Of a stretch of 64,000 nucleotides of DNA, positions 22,596 to 31,790 are shown one piece after another. This stretch comes from Prorocentrum cordatum. Taxonomy: Eukaryota; Sar; Dinophyceae; Prorocentrales; Prorocentraceae. Position 1 is the first letter of the stretch; each line of letters starts with the position of its first letter. The stretch lies in NCBI GenBank assembly GCA_963575745.1, contig CAUYUJ010006324.1, forward strand, positions 215,001 through 279,000, given 5' to 3'. Position numbers and translations under genes: made by a program. Under the pieces are notes generated by a model. The model was not told the DNA's origin and searched no databases. It saw only the letters and a list, made by a program, of their open reading frames with translations.

Positions 22596-23813
22596 TCAGC
22601 CACCAAAGACCCATTGATCCACGCGCCGTGCCCGAAGCTCGAGAAGTCGTCGGCTCGGGCAACTCCCCCTCGCCCGAAGCCGACCCCGGGCAGCGTCTGC
22701 ACAGGCGCCGCGCGACAGGCGCGGGCGAGGCCGCGCAGGCAGCTTCGACAGCAGCGGCTTCCCCTGCAGGAAGCTTGGCAGCGGCGGCCGCCTCTGCTCC
22801 CCAAGGATCGACGCGATGTCAGCCTCCACCAACTTGGGCCAGACCACCGCGCGCTCGTCGACCTTCTCGAGCACCGCAAGGTATCGGGCGTGGCGTGAGC
22901 ACCGCGTGGTGCTCTGCGCGCTGGTGCGGCGCAAGTGCGTCTGCAGCTCCTGGAGGCCCATGCCCTCGACGGCGGCCGCGTGTGACGCCGCGGAGTGCCG
23001 CGGCTGGTGCGGACTCATGTCGGGCGCGCCCGGCACCATCGCCAGCCGCCGACGGAACTCCGTCACGAACTGGGCCGCGCTGAATGACCACAGGCGCGCG
23101 CCAGCGCGTCGCGCAGCGCGGAGTTGCCGCAGGAAGCTGCCGCCGCCGCCACGCCAAGCCGCGCCCTGCAGCATCGCGCCCTCGCCCTGCGCGGGCGTCT
23201 TGCCGCGCGTCGAACCCTCGATGAGGTGCAGCAACAGCGCCCAGAGCGGCGCAGCGCCGCGGCCCGGTACCACCGGCGTCTCGGTCGCCGTGCTGACGAG
23301 GTCGCTCAGCAGGCGGATCATGCCGTCCCAGGCTAACGCCAGAGCCCCTGCCCACTCGAAGTCGTCCTCCAGCGCGGCGGCCCCGATCGTGCCCGACACG
23401 ATCGGCTTGCCGACGGGCATCATCGGGGTGCTCCTGGAGTGCACCCGAAAGCCTGATAGCGCGGCCCGCGCCAAGGGCAGGCCTCCGTGCTGTGGCCTCG
23501 GCACGCGCGGCAGCCTGTGCTGCGCGCGCGCCAGCAGCCGCGACCCAGTCTCCGCCAGCTCGCCGCCCCAGAATAGCTTGTCCAAGTAGCCCGCCAGGAG
23601 GGCGTCCAGGCAGTCCGCCGTGATAACCTCCAGCGACAGCGCCTCGGCCCACTCGAGGAAACTGGCCACGTGCTTGTCTAAGCTGCTGATCTTGGCGCCG
23701 CGCATCTGGCGCCTCTGCAAGAAGGTCAGCCCAGACCGAGGGTCGCAGGTGATGCCGCCGAACTTCGCGGCCCTCAGCTTCGCCCGATTGGCCTTCTGGC
23801 GCGCCAGCTCCAC
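22596..23813 (-). pseudogene. Tyrosine recombinase domain of the retroelement (defective)
   Basis: A 405-codon open frame in the same frame as the upstream reverse transcriptase. The family cuts and rejoins DNA through a tyrosine nucleophile and integrates the circular copy of the element. Visible signals: a helix-rich N-terminal part (LDKHVASFLEWAEALSLEV), an Arg-I-like segment (AWDGMIRLLSDLVS), and the diagnostic H-x-x-R-H motif HQPRHSAASH (22995-23009). At the place where the family normally has R-R-Y-x-K-H, the sequence reads T-R-C-S-R-H, with a TGC codon at 22899-22901. The nucleophile therefore appears to be Cys, one transition away from Tyr. A tyrosine six residues later (HARYL) is not in the expected place. 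No independent start is obvious; the ATG at 23813 is probably internal to a former fusion frame. Confidence 0.75.
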
Positions 23814-24152
23814 GCGGCCTGCTGCCTTCGCTCGGGCTGGAGGAGGAACTCCAACGCTCGCAGTCGGCAGGGGTCGGGTGGTCCTGACTGTCTTCAGAGC
23901 CGCCCGAGCTCACCGAGGTCGACATATCGGCTGCGGCCTGGACGTCGGGCTCGCAGAGGTCGCGCCGCCGCCGCCGCAGGAGGTTGACGGGGTGGTCGTA
24001 GTCGTCGCGCCTCGCTTTCTCGACAGCGGCTGCCCGCGCGAGGCTGGCCCAAGCCGTGCCAACATTGCGAGGATCGGCTGCGAATGGAGCTGGCGTTCCT
24101 GTCGCGGTACGGGAGCCTTTGCCGGATGTGCCATCGCACCGCTACGGCAAAG
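23814..24152 (-). pseudogene. Frame-broken RNase H to recombinase linker
   Basis: Between the reverse-transcriptase/RNase H frame and the recombinase frame, coding-like pieces appear in other minus frames: LVLGVDKGRSSSPLIN (about 24245-24200), a tryptophan-containing VAVRWHIR (about 24135) and a Ser/Glu-rich STSVSSGGSEDSQDH (about 23925-23880). DIRS-type RNase H normally ends with a W-I-P-x-E-x-N-x-A-D motif; only the V-R-W-H-I part is suggested here. I infer at least two frameshifts. Confidence 0.45.
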
Positions 24153-26099
24153 TCATTCACGATATTGTAGCTGCAAGTCTCTCGGCACGTCTGATTGATC
24201 AGTGGCGACGACGATCGACCCTTGTCGACTCCGAGCACCAGGGACATATTGTCCTTTCAACATGAAGTGCAAGTGCCCTCTCGAGCGCAGAGCTCGCATC
24301 TTGCGGCGGATACCCAACGACGGCGCGCGCCCTTCCAGCCTCAGGATGTTCTCCTCGCGGCTCCAGCGGCCGAAGGTCACGTTCCCCCTGGGCTCCATCG
24401 GGAAGACGAGCTCGGAGCTGACGGTGGCAAACGACGCCTGCTCCTCTGCGGGGACGCCGCGGCTGGCGAAGGCGAGGTCCGGATCGTTGATAGCCCCCGC
24501 GACCTGATACCTCATGCGCTCCGGCACTCGAGCGGTCTCGATCACGGTGGTGGTCTCGACCTCGCGCTTGGTGACCCCGTGGCCGCCGAACAATCTGCCC
24601 TTCGGGTCGAGGTCGCCCGTGCTGGCGTCGGTGGGGTAGACCATCGTGTCGACGGGCCTTTTGGCGTCGTAGTAGGCAAAGGGTACCGGCGCCACCGCCA
24701 CTCGAAGTTCTCGAACAACATTTGGCCACAGTCTCCAGCGGCTGTCACCCGCCTTCTGGATGAAACGATACGCGCTCTGGAAGATGCACAAGAGGGGCCG
24801 ACGCGATAGAGCAGCCCAGTTGAAGTGGCCGACGAGGCTGGAGAGGTCGGGGCCCGACGCGTACGGCTGCAACGCCTGGCAGAGCAACGCCTGGCGGATC
24901 TTCCACATCCGCGAGCGCCCCGAGGATGCGCGCCCCAGGTCGCGGTCAAAGACCAAGCCCGTGAGCTTCTGCTCCTGGCTCGGCAGCTCCATCTCCTTGC
25001 ACTTCAGACCGCTGTCGTTGAAGGCCCCGTAGATGCCGCGCAGCTGATCGACGACCTCGTCATGCTGGGTGCCGATCGCCGCAACCCCGTCGACGTAAGC
25101 AGCTGCCGCAGGACAGTTCGCCAGGTCGGGGATCACCTTCCTGTCGTGCACGAGCTTGGCGGCGCCGAAGCCAACGGACCTCGACGTGCCCTCGGCGGCG
25201 TGCTGACAGAAGAACAGACTCTAGTTCCATCCCGTCGGCAAGACTTCCAGACGCGGTAAACATTTGCGAGACACAAGATCATCAAGGGCACCACCAGGAA
25301 GAACACTCGCAAGGGTGACTCTATCGATACTTGACAGAACCATTAACGCACTGGGCCCAGCAGGCGCGAGGAACCGATTGAACGCGGCCTCGATGTCACA
25401 TCGTTCGAGGTACAGGCTGCTCTCGGCATCGAGTCGGAGACTCTGCCAGCGCCCTGCCGTCGGCAACTCGGCGACGTCGGGGTCGTAGAACATACGGTTC
25501 ACCCTGCGCGTGTCCAGGGCCATCCGCCGCTTGCCGCTCCCGTCGCGCTTGGCCGCGGAGAACGGCGCGAGCGCGCGCTTCCGCTCCGAGGTCAAGTAGA
25601 TCATGCCAGCCTCGAACAAGTCATGCAAATAACCGGCGCACAGGCTCGTGGAAACCTTCAGCTTGGCGTCGAAGTGGGGAGGTACATTGGCAAGCCACCC
25701 ATGACGAGGGCGCAAGACATGCTTATCCCAGTCCTGCCAGAAGTCGCGCACTGACTCCGAAAACAAGTCGGCGGGGTCGCACTTTCTCGAACCCGACGGC
25801 GCAGCAACGCCCCCTTCGGTGAACAGAACTGATTTCGCTAGGCTCATGTCATACCCAGGAAAACACCCACGCGGCTCCCTGTTGGCCGCCGTGGGGCTGA
25901 TGTCAGGCGCGCCGAACGCCGCGATGTGATCGCGCAGCGAGCCGACACCAGCGAGCTGCGCCGCCGACAGCTTCCCAAAGCCATCGCCACCCACGCGCCC
26001 ATTCAAGAAGTTGAGGGCATCAACGACCTCACAGGTCCACAAGTCGACGGCGAGCTCCTGGCGGCCCCGACTCCGCCTCTTACGGGAATTCGAAAGCAT
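24153..26099 (-). pseudogene. Reverse transcriptase/RNase H of the retroelement, one in-frame TAG
   Basis: One minus frame is open at 26099-25224 and 25220-24153, broken only by a TAG at 25221-25223. The stop lies just after LPTGWN and before SLFFCQ, where a TGG would read Trp. Palm motifs: fingers KRRMALDTRRVNRMF, motif A CDIEAAFNRF (Asp codon 25395-25397), motif B around LPTGWN, and motif C AYVDGVAAIG (25086-25097). The second residue of the usual D-D pair is Gly here. Thumb (LTGLVFDRDLG) and connection follow, then RNase-H-like YPTDASTGDL and FGGHGV near 24620. This is the DIRS-type order RT-RH. The 5' end runs into another frame near 26100 (IPLDLVAAHFEKRDHTACF), so a frameshift separates it from the gag-like frame. 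Confidence 0.75.
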
Positions 26100-26197
26100 G
26101 CAGTATGATCGCGCTTCTCGAAGTGCGCGGCGACGAGGTCCAGGGGGATCGGCAACTCGCCCCGCTGGACCACCGTGAATGAGAAGACGAGTGGGAG

Positions 26198-27634
26198 CTA
26201 ACCCCCGTCACCGCCGGCAGCGCCACCGCGGCCGCGACCCTTCGCGTCGCCCTTCGGGGCGGTAGCCAGCTGCTTCGTCAACGTGTCAATCTCCGACTTC
26301 TGACGATCCACCGCGCTCTGCATGCCAACGCGGCGGCTCTGGTGATCACCTCCTCCACTGCTGGCGTTTGGTTGAGCGAACGTCAGCAGGAGATGCATAG
26401 ACCGACAGCACAGCTCGTGGACCGAGACGTCCTGGTCGCTGCTCGACAGCCCAGTCTCCGCCTGGAGCTTCGCTCGCCGAGATCCGAACGTGACGTCGCC
26501 CTCTCAGACGAACTCGCAGACCCACTTCGCCGCCCGAGGGCCGCTGACGGGGGAGAACTCCCAAGGGCTCTCGGTGAGCTCGGCGACGGCCTCCCTCATG
26601 CCCAAGAACCGCTCTTGTGGGGAGATCCGCAGCGCAAACACCCGCACGCCGAGCTCGTCGCCGCCGTCGCGCGGCGGAGCTCGAAGGAGGAGGCTGCGCC
26701 CAGCAAGCCGACCGATCTCGAACCCTGCAGTGATCACGAAGGTCTCGAGCTCCAGGTCACCGAGAGGGCCCTCGTCGTCTCCGTCGCTCGAGGCTAGGCA
26801 GCCCTTCTCCGAAAGACTCGCATCTGGTAGCCTGCCTCGGCCCACAGCCCACCCACTCGAAATATTCAGCAAATCCGAACCCGAGCCGATACGCGGGGGA
26901 CCTGGGCCAAGGGCTGGCACTCCTTCCTCGGGCTCTGCTGCTGGCGGCGGGACGATCAGATCACGGGCGACCACTTCGTCGAGCGAGCGTCCCATGGCGG
27001 ACCGCATCTGGAGGCATAGCTCGGTGGGTGTCATGTTCCAGTCCTGCCCGTAGACGCCGAGCCCCGCTAGATTCGCTCCGTCGCGGTTCGGTAGCTGCCG
27101 ACGATTGGTCATGTCGCCCAGCACGATGCGAAGAGCCTGGTCCGTCAACTCATGAGGGTACACGTCGCCGTCTGGTGTCACCATGTGCCAGAGGCGGTCG
27201 TCCGACTCGGCGTTCTCGCTCGGATCCTGACCCGTCGCTGCCGTGTACTCCTCGGCTGTGCACGGGGTCGGTGCCTCTCGCGCCTGCCGGCTCTCGCCGT
27301 GGCGCCACTGGATCTCGAACAGCTGTCCAGACCTGGCGCGGAAAAAGGCATACCCTCCCGCCAGAAAGCCCAGACTCACGCTCACCGCCACGATCACCGC
27401 AGCGCCTCACCGCAACGAGCCCAGCAGCTGCAAGGCCGCAGCGCACTCTGTAACGTTCCCGAACGTGCCCTCCAGCGTCGACCAGCCTCGCTCAGAGAGG
27501 ACCCACTGGCTGAGCCCTGGCAGCGGAGGTGACAACCGCCCACGGCATGAAGCAGCCGCCTTGTCTGTTTGTGCTTGAACTATTGCGGAGCAACAGCGGC
27601 CATGGAACGGATCAGACCAGCACGACACAAACAT
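26198..27634 (-). pseudogene. Gag-like first frame of the retroelement, two in-frame TGA
   Basis: A single minus frame of 479 codons, interrupted by TGA at 27407-27409 and 26504-26506. The first ATG (27634) lies inside repeat A1, so the frame begins in the terminal repeat (MFVSCWSDPFHGR). After the first stop there is a hydrophobic segment (VIVAVSVSLGFLAGGYAFF) that could span a membrane. It is followed by an acidic/polar region (WHMVTPDGDVYPHEL), CLQMRSAMGRSLDEVVARDL, a Pro/Gly linker, and a C-terminal coiled-coil-like stretch (VDRQKSEIDTLTKQLATAP) ending in a basic Gly/Arg-rich tail (KGDAKGRGRGGAAGG) that could bind nucleic acid. No zinc knuckle is seen. The gag-like role is inferred from position and tail; I do not recognise a named domain. 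Confidence 0.6.
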
Positions 27635-27641
27635 CTGGGTA
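27571..27641 (-). repeat. A1: 5' split direct repeat
   Basis: The outer 5' repeat of the element, 71 bp, shared with A2. It contains the first ATG of the gag-like frame. Its outer edge (27641) is followed at once by a GAT array. Confidence 0.9.
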
Positions 27642-27765
27642 TCATGCTGATCATGATGATGATGATGATGCTGTGGCTGTGGATGATCATGAGGAGGACG
27701 TTGAGGATTGTGGTGATGATGTTGCTGATTAAGATGTTGATGGTGGTGATGGTCATACTGATCGA
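27642..27765. repeat. Degenerate (GAT)n array at the other edge of the element
   Basis: GATGATGATGATGCTGTGG-like triplets begin directly outside A1. Together with 20265-20826 this suggests the element sits inside a once continuous GAT array. Confidence 0.85.
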
Positions 27766-28202
27766 GAAGAACAGCATGGACCCGAGGGAGGAGGCCAAGA
27801 GGGATGAGGACGACGACGACGACGCCTCAGCATCGAGCCCCGAATGCCTCTGCCAGCCCCCCCCTACCTCTGCCAGCCCCTCCTCCCCTCCCCCTGGGCC
27901 CGCCTGCGGCTGTCCACCGCCGTCCACAGGCACCTGGCCACGGGTGGTGCCCTCCCCCCCCCAGGCGGCCTCGAGGAGACGCCGCGGGGGGAAGTGGAAT
28001 GAGGAACAAGAGGAACAACAGCAGGACGAGCGCACGGCTGATGATGAGTCATATCGTCCACCACGGCCCCACCCTGGCAGAAGGGAGGGCTTTGTGCCTC
28101 TCTCTCTTCCCTTGCCTCCTCGTGCGCTTCTCGCACGAGCTGGGCAAGATGAGTGGCGGGCACCTGGAGATCTACTGGGGAGCTCTTGGGTGTCTTTGTG
28201 GT
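27766..28202. other. GC-rich spacer
   Basis: Pro-rich on + and Gly/Ala-rich on -; may include the 3' untranslated part of the LINE-like fragment to its right. No gene recognised. Confidence 0.35.
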
Positions 28203-29097
28203 GCCTGCCTGCTTGGGCACGGGCTAACTGGGGAGCGGCGCCATAGACGTGACGTCGGTAGCGACCTTCCGTGAAAGAGCCGCACTTATTGCAATTTGAG
28301 AAACTGGTCGAATGGTCGAAGCGCTCGTAATGACATAGAACATGGACTTCAAGATCTGAGACCAAATCCGAGAGGTGCTTGCGATGTCCACGGCAGTGTT
28401 GTGCTACCAGCGCGTCTAGCTGCCTGCGCGCACGGGCCTTGTCACGGCAGGTGGAACAGCGCCAGGAGGGGCTCCACAGGAAGCTGAGGGGGAGGAGTCG
28501 GCGGAGAGCTAGGACCAGGCAGCGAAGCATCGGAGCTCCACGAGGTCTTGGCCGAGGCAGACCAGACGGAAGCGAGAAACTCTTCTCGGCCTTGGTCGTG
28601 GTCTAGCTTCTGAGCTGGGCGGTTGCCAGACACTCTCCGGAGGCCTCCACCACATGCCGAAGACAATCCTTGAAACGTGTGGTCTCGCTGTCGAAATGCT
28701 CTTGCTCGGCTGTACTAGGCTGCGCACCACGGTGCGCTGCTGCTTGGGCCAAGCGATCGGCGGCATCATTGCGTTCCGCCAGTGTTCTGGTTTCGCCACC
28801 TTCGGGCAGGGCTTCTGTGTTCTGGTGGGCTTTCACCTTCAGGAGCCTCTGCCCCAGAGGAAAGAGCCCACGACCTGCCAACAACTTTTCAAACCCCGCC
28901 AAGAGATTGCGTCTGGGGCGCCCTTCTCCGCCTTGCAGCTGGATTACCCGCCTTGCATCGGTCGCACAGGGGAGACTACAAACTGCAACTGCTGTAAAGT
29001 GCTCGGCGGCACCTGACGTTTCAAGGCACGTATGGCCGACCTGGCCACCCCACACATACATTACCAGCACGCATGCACGCCCCTGCGAAAACAACAT
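28203..29097 (-). pseudogene. LINE-type RNase H and C-terminal zinc-knuckle fragment
   Basis: One minus frame, with a single TAG at 28603-28605, holds the last part of a non-LTR retrotransposon polyprotein. RNase H degrades the RNA strand of the RNA:DNA hybrid during target-primed reverse transcription. Signals: EHFTAVAVCSL (helix with the former Glu), the KVKAHQ histidine motif (28822-28839), and AERNDAADRLAQAAA with the C-terminal Asp (about 28750-28780). After a Pro/Ser-rich linker, a Cys-x2-Cys (NCNKCGSF, 28282-28293) follows, as in the tails of algal LINE proteins. The first catalytic Asp and the whole reverse transcriptase are missing, so this is a 5'-truncated copy, as is normal for LINEs. 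Confidence 0.7.
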
Positions 29098-29384
29098 CCT
29101 TTAGCATATAATGACCGTGGTTGGCGCAACTACCGTTCCTTTAAAATGCTTCTTCAGTACTAACACTAAACTTGTCGCACCAAAACTTCCCATTCTCTAA
29201 CCCTGTGACAGGGATAGGGTCCCTTTCGAAATCAAACACAAACAAGACCCCAGTGTGGATGGGGAGAGGCATTGGGACGGGGATCTCGCAATTTCTAAAG
29301 CTCCGATTCCGAAACGTGAATGGTCCTTTGCGAAACTGTCCGCGACTAGCACTACGTGTGATAGCGTCGGTGTGGTGCCTACAC
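29098..29384. other. Unassigned lower-GC spacer
   Basis: Mixed, less GC-rich sequence without a recognisable gene or repeat. Confidence 0.35.
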
Positions 29385-29617
29385 CTTATTAGAGGCCTCC
29401 TGAATAGGGTCGAAGTAGATGGGGTCGGAGGATCGCCCTGCATCGCCGATGCAGCGGGGATGCACTGGCGACGCATCGTCGACGTCGGCGATGCGTCGGC
29501 GACGTCGACGTGAAGCAAATCGGGCTCCACATCGAGCCGCATCGGCGATGCTTCGGCGATGCGGCGCGATCCTCCCACCCCATATACTCGGACCCCATCG
29601 AGGAGGCCTAGACTTAT
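29385..29617. repeat. Imperfect inverted repeat (foldback, MITE-like), ~230 bp
   Basis: Left arm 29385-29455 (CTTATTAGAGGCCTCC, 'GATGGGGTCGGAGGATCG') pairs with right arm 29537-29617, whose reverse complement reads 'ATAAGTCTAGGCCTCC' and 'ATGGGGTGGGAGGATCG'. The interior is dense in GCATCGCCGATGC-type short palindromes. No coding capacity; size and symmetry fit a miniature foldback element. Confidence 0.75.
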
Positions 29618-30600
29618 CCAGCTCAAGGGGCTCATTCCATGGTCCAGATGCTCTGAACCAGGATCGCACCGCGAGGAACGGTTTTCGCTGCTGCTCGGTC
29701 AACTCTGGCCGGGCGGAGACACTACGGGCTGCGGCAACGTCCAGGACTGCCCCGGGCCGGCCGCCCTCTCGGCCAGCTGGGAGTGCCAGTCGGACCTCAT
29801 GAGCTTTTGGAGGTAGGCTGGGGGTCTCCTGGGGGCGGCATTGGGGCCCCAGGGGGCCGCGAGTACACAGGTGCTCCACCCAACCCGTTTGAGTGAGCGA
29901 CAGGGCCGCCTCGTTATAAGGGTTCCCTGGAGGAGCACCGCCGCGTGGAAGCTCTCGGAAGGATTCCTCGGATGCCCCCCCCCACAAGACGCGCAGTTGC
30001 TGGGTGCTGGCCACGGCCAGGCGAGGGCGGGTGGTGGCTTCCCCGACCAGACGGTGCCAAACAATAGCTGGCCCCAGGGCCGCTTGCCAAGGAGGGTCCT
30101 GGAGGACCAGCACAGACAGGCTGCGGCTCCTTGACGGCCGTCCGGGGCCAGCAGGCGCGAGGTGCTACTGCCTAGCCTGCTCCAGTGTAGCGCCGTTGAT
30201 GGCACAGGCGTCCACTCCAAAGGTCGTGGCCGCAGGAAGCCCCCCTGCGCGCGGGGCGCGCCGGGGGTGGCGCTGGAGGCGCCGTCAAGGGGGCCCAGAG
30301 CAGGTCCATCACATTCGCGCGGGCCTCCGCGAGTTTGAGTGCTTCTGCAGTTTGTTTGCTCTTCGCCTCTCGAGGAGGCGGGGGGGCGGCCCTCGGGCTG
30401 CGGCGGGGCCGCGCCTGCATCATCTGGACGGCGAACTGCTGGGGGGCCGGCTGGTGCATGCTCGAGAGGGCGGGCTGGATGGACTGCTCCTGTGGGGGGG
30501 GGGGGGGTCCTCGTCGCGGCCAGGGGTCTCGCAGGCTGGGCCCTCGGAGCCCGTAGCCCCCCCCCCTCCGCCCTCCTCGCTCCCTCCTGCTGCGCCTCCT
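29618..30600. other. GC-rich unassigned region
   Basis: Long frames are open on both strands (for example 245 codons at 30113-29379, minus) without a recognisable domain. At 30240-30298 a GC-rich segment (GGCGCGCCGGGGGTGGCG, 'GGAGGCGCCGTC', 'GGGGGCCCAG') closely resembles the loop of the foldback at 46.6 kb. Confidence 0.35.
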
Positions 30601-30609
30601 CCCTGATGC

Positions 30610-30790
30610 TCCCTCCTCCTCCGACCGTTTCCTCCAACTTCTCCTCTTCCTCCTCCTCCTCCTCCTCCTCCTCGCCCACACCTTCCCCTCCTCCTCCTCC
30701 TCCTCCTCCTCCTCCTCCTCCTCCTCCTCCCACTCCCCCAGCCCCCATGTCCTCCTCATGCTCCTCCTGATCCTCCTCCTCTTCCTTCTC
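30610..30790. repeat. (CTC)n microsatellite
   Basis: Two long CCT/CTC blocks separated by short interruptions; pyrimidines on the + strand. Confidence 0.9.
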
Positions 30791-30864
30791 CGCCTCTCCG
30801 TCTTGGGTTGTCTTTTCGCGCTACGCGCGGCGACGAGAAGGCCTCCCGAAGGCCCAGAAGGCGA

Positions 30865-30930
30865 GGAGGAGGAGGAGGAGGAGGAGGAGGAGGAGGAGGA
30901 GGAGGAGGAGGAGGAGGAGGAGGAGGACGT
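30865..30930. repeat. (GAG)n microsatellite, opposite polarity
   Basis: About 20 GAG triplets about 75-100 bp downstream of the CTC block. The two blocks are reverse complements and could pair as a long hairpin. Confidence 0.9.
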
Positions 30931-30934
30931 CGTC

Positions 30935-31790
30935 GTCGTCGTCTTCGTCGTCAATCTCCAGCGTCTTCGCCCTGGGGCCGCGGTCCCGCGGAAGCTGGCC
31001 GCCGCGAAGCGAAGAACAGCTCTGCCAGAAACGAGCCCGTGGGAACTGGCGGGCGCAGATTGGGCGTCGCTTAAATGGGGGGGGCGATCTAGGGGGGGGG
31101 TTCGATGGGGGAGGGGGGACGAACGGGGGGAGCGAACAATGGGCGGGGGGGGGCGATGGGGGAGGGGGGGGACGAAAGGTGCACATTTCGGGCCCTGGAG
31201 GCGCCGCCCTGGGCCCTCGAGGGCCCCTTCAGGGGCCCCCAGCTGCCCCTTTTCTGCAGCCCTCGCTGCCCCCCCTCCTAATGTCGCCCCCCCATTGCGC
31301 GACGCCCAAGCAAAAGGAGGGGCGGGCTTCACCAGCCGAACGCCCGCGGAGACTAAGACAGGGTGGCTCCGCCACGGAAAAGCCGGTGGAAGGACTGCGC
31401 CTTAAGATCCTGGCGTCTCCGGTTTTTCGAGCCAGGCGTCTTCGCCCGGTTTCGGGCCCGAGGACCCTCATAGATCGATCCGGCTCGAATGATGGCGCAG
31501 AAAGATGGGGTTTGGGGATCTGGTCGTGATCTTCCACGGTGCTGCGATTTTCTCGCTACGTCGCACCTCAGGGCGGAAGCCGGCGGGCGTACCCGAAACG
31601 AGGGTCGTGGTTTCGCTGGCGCCCCTCAAGGGAGGTCAGCGCCAGCGTCCCTGGAGCCTCCGGAGTGGGCAGCGTGGGAGGGGAAGATGAGGGGGAAGGA
31701 GGAGATGAGGAGAAGGAGCGAAACGTATGAGGCTTCGGGGACAGAGAAGAGTGTGTGGGGGGTGGGGGGATGAGGGGGACGAGGAGGCAG
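30935..31790. other. G-rich unassigned region
   Basis: Many runs of six or more G at 31075-31180. Otherwise mixed GC-rich sequence with open frames on both strands and no recognised gene. Confidence 0.35.

Larger units (their letters stand above)
20827..27641 (-). mobile_element. Tyrosine-recombinase (DIRS/PAT/Ngaro-like) retrotransposon with split direct repeats
   Basis: A 6.8-kb element read on the minus strand. Order from its 5' end: repeat A1 (27571-27641), a gag-like frame, reverse transcriptase/RNase H, tyrosine recombinase, repeat B1 (21972-22118), repeat A2 (21900-21970), pentamer arrays, repeat B2 (20827-20979). A1/A2 and B1/B2 are pairs of direct repeats, and B1 and A2 touch each other. 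In known PAT/Ngaro elements such split direct repeats let the recombinase close a circular DNA intermediate whose A-B joint restores the integration site. There are no LTRs and no DDE integrase. At least three in-frame stops, frame changes and a probable active-site loss show this copy is dead. The exact subclass is inferred from repeat structure and domain order. Confidence 0.8.

Noticed and set aside
30172-31332. 386-codon minus frame
   Set aside because: Crosses CTC and GAG microsatellites and G-runs; no recognisable domain.
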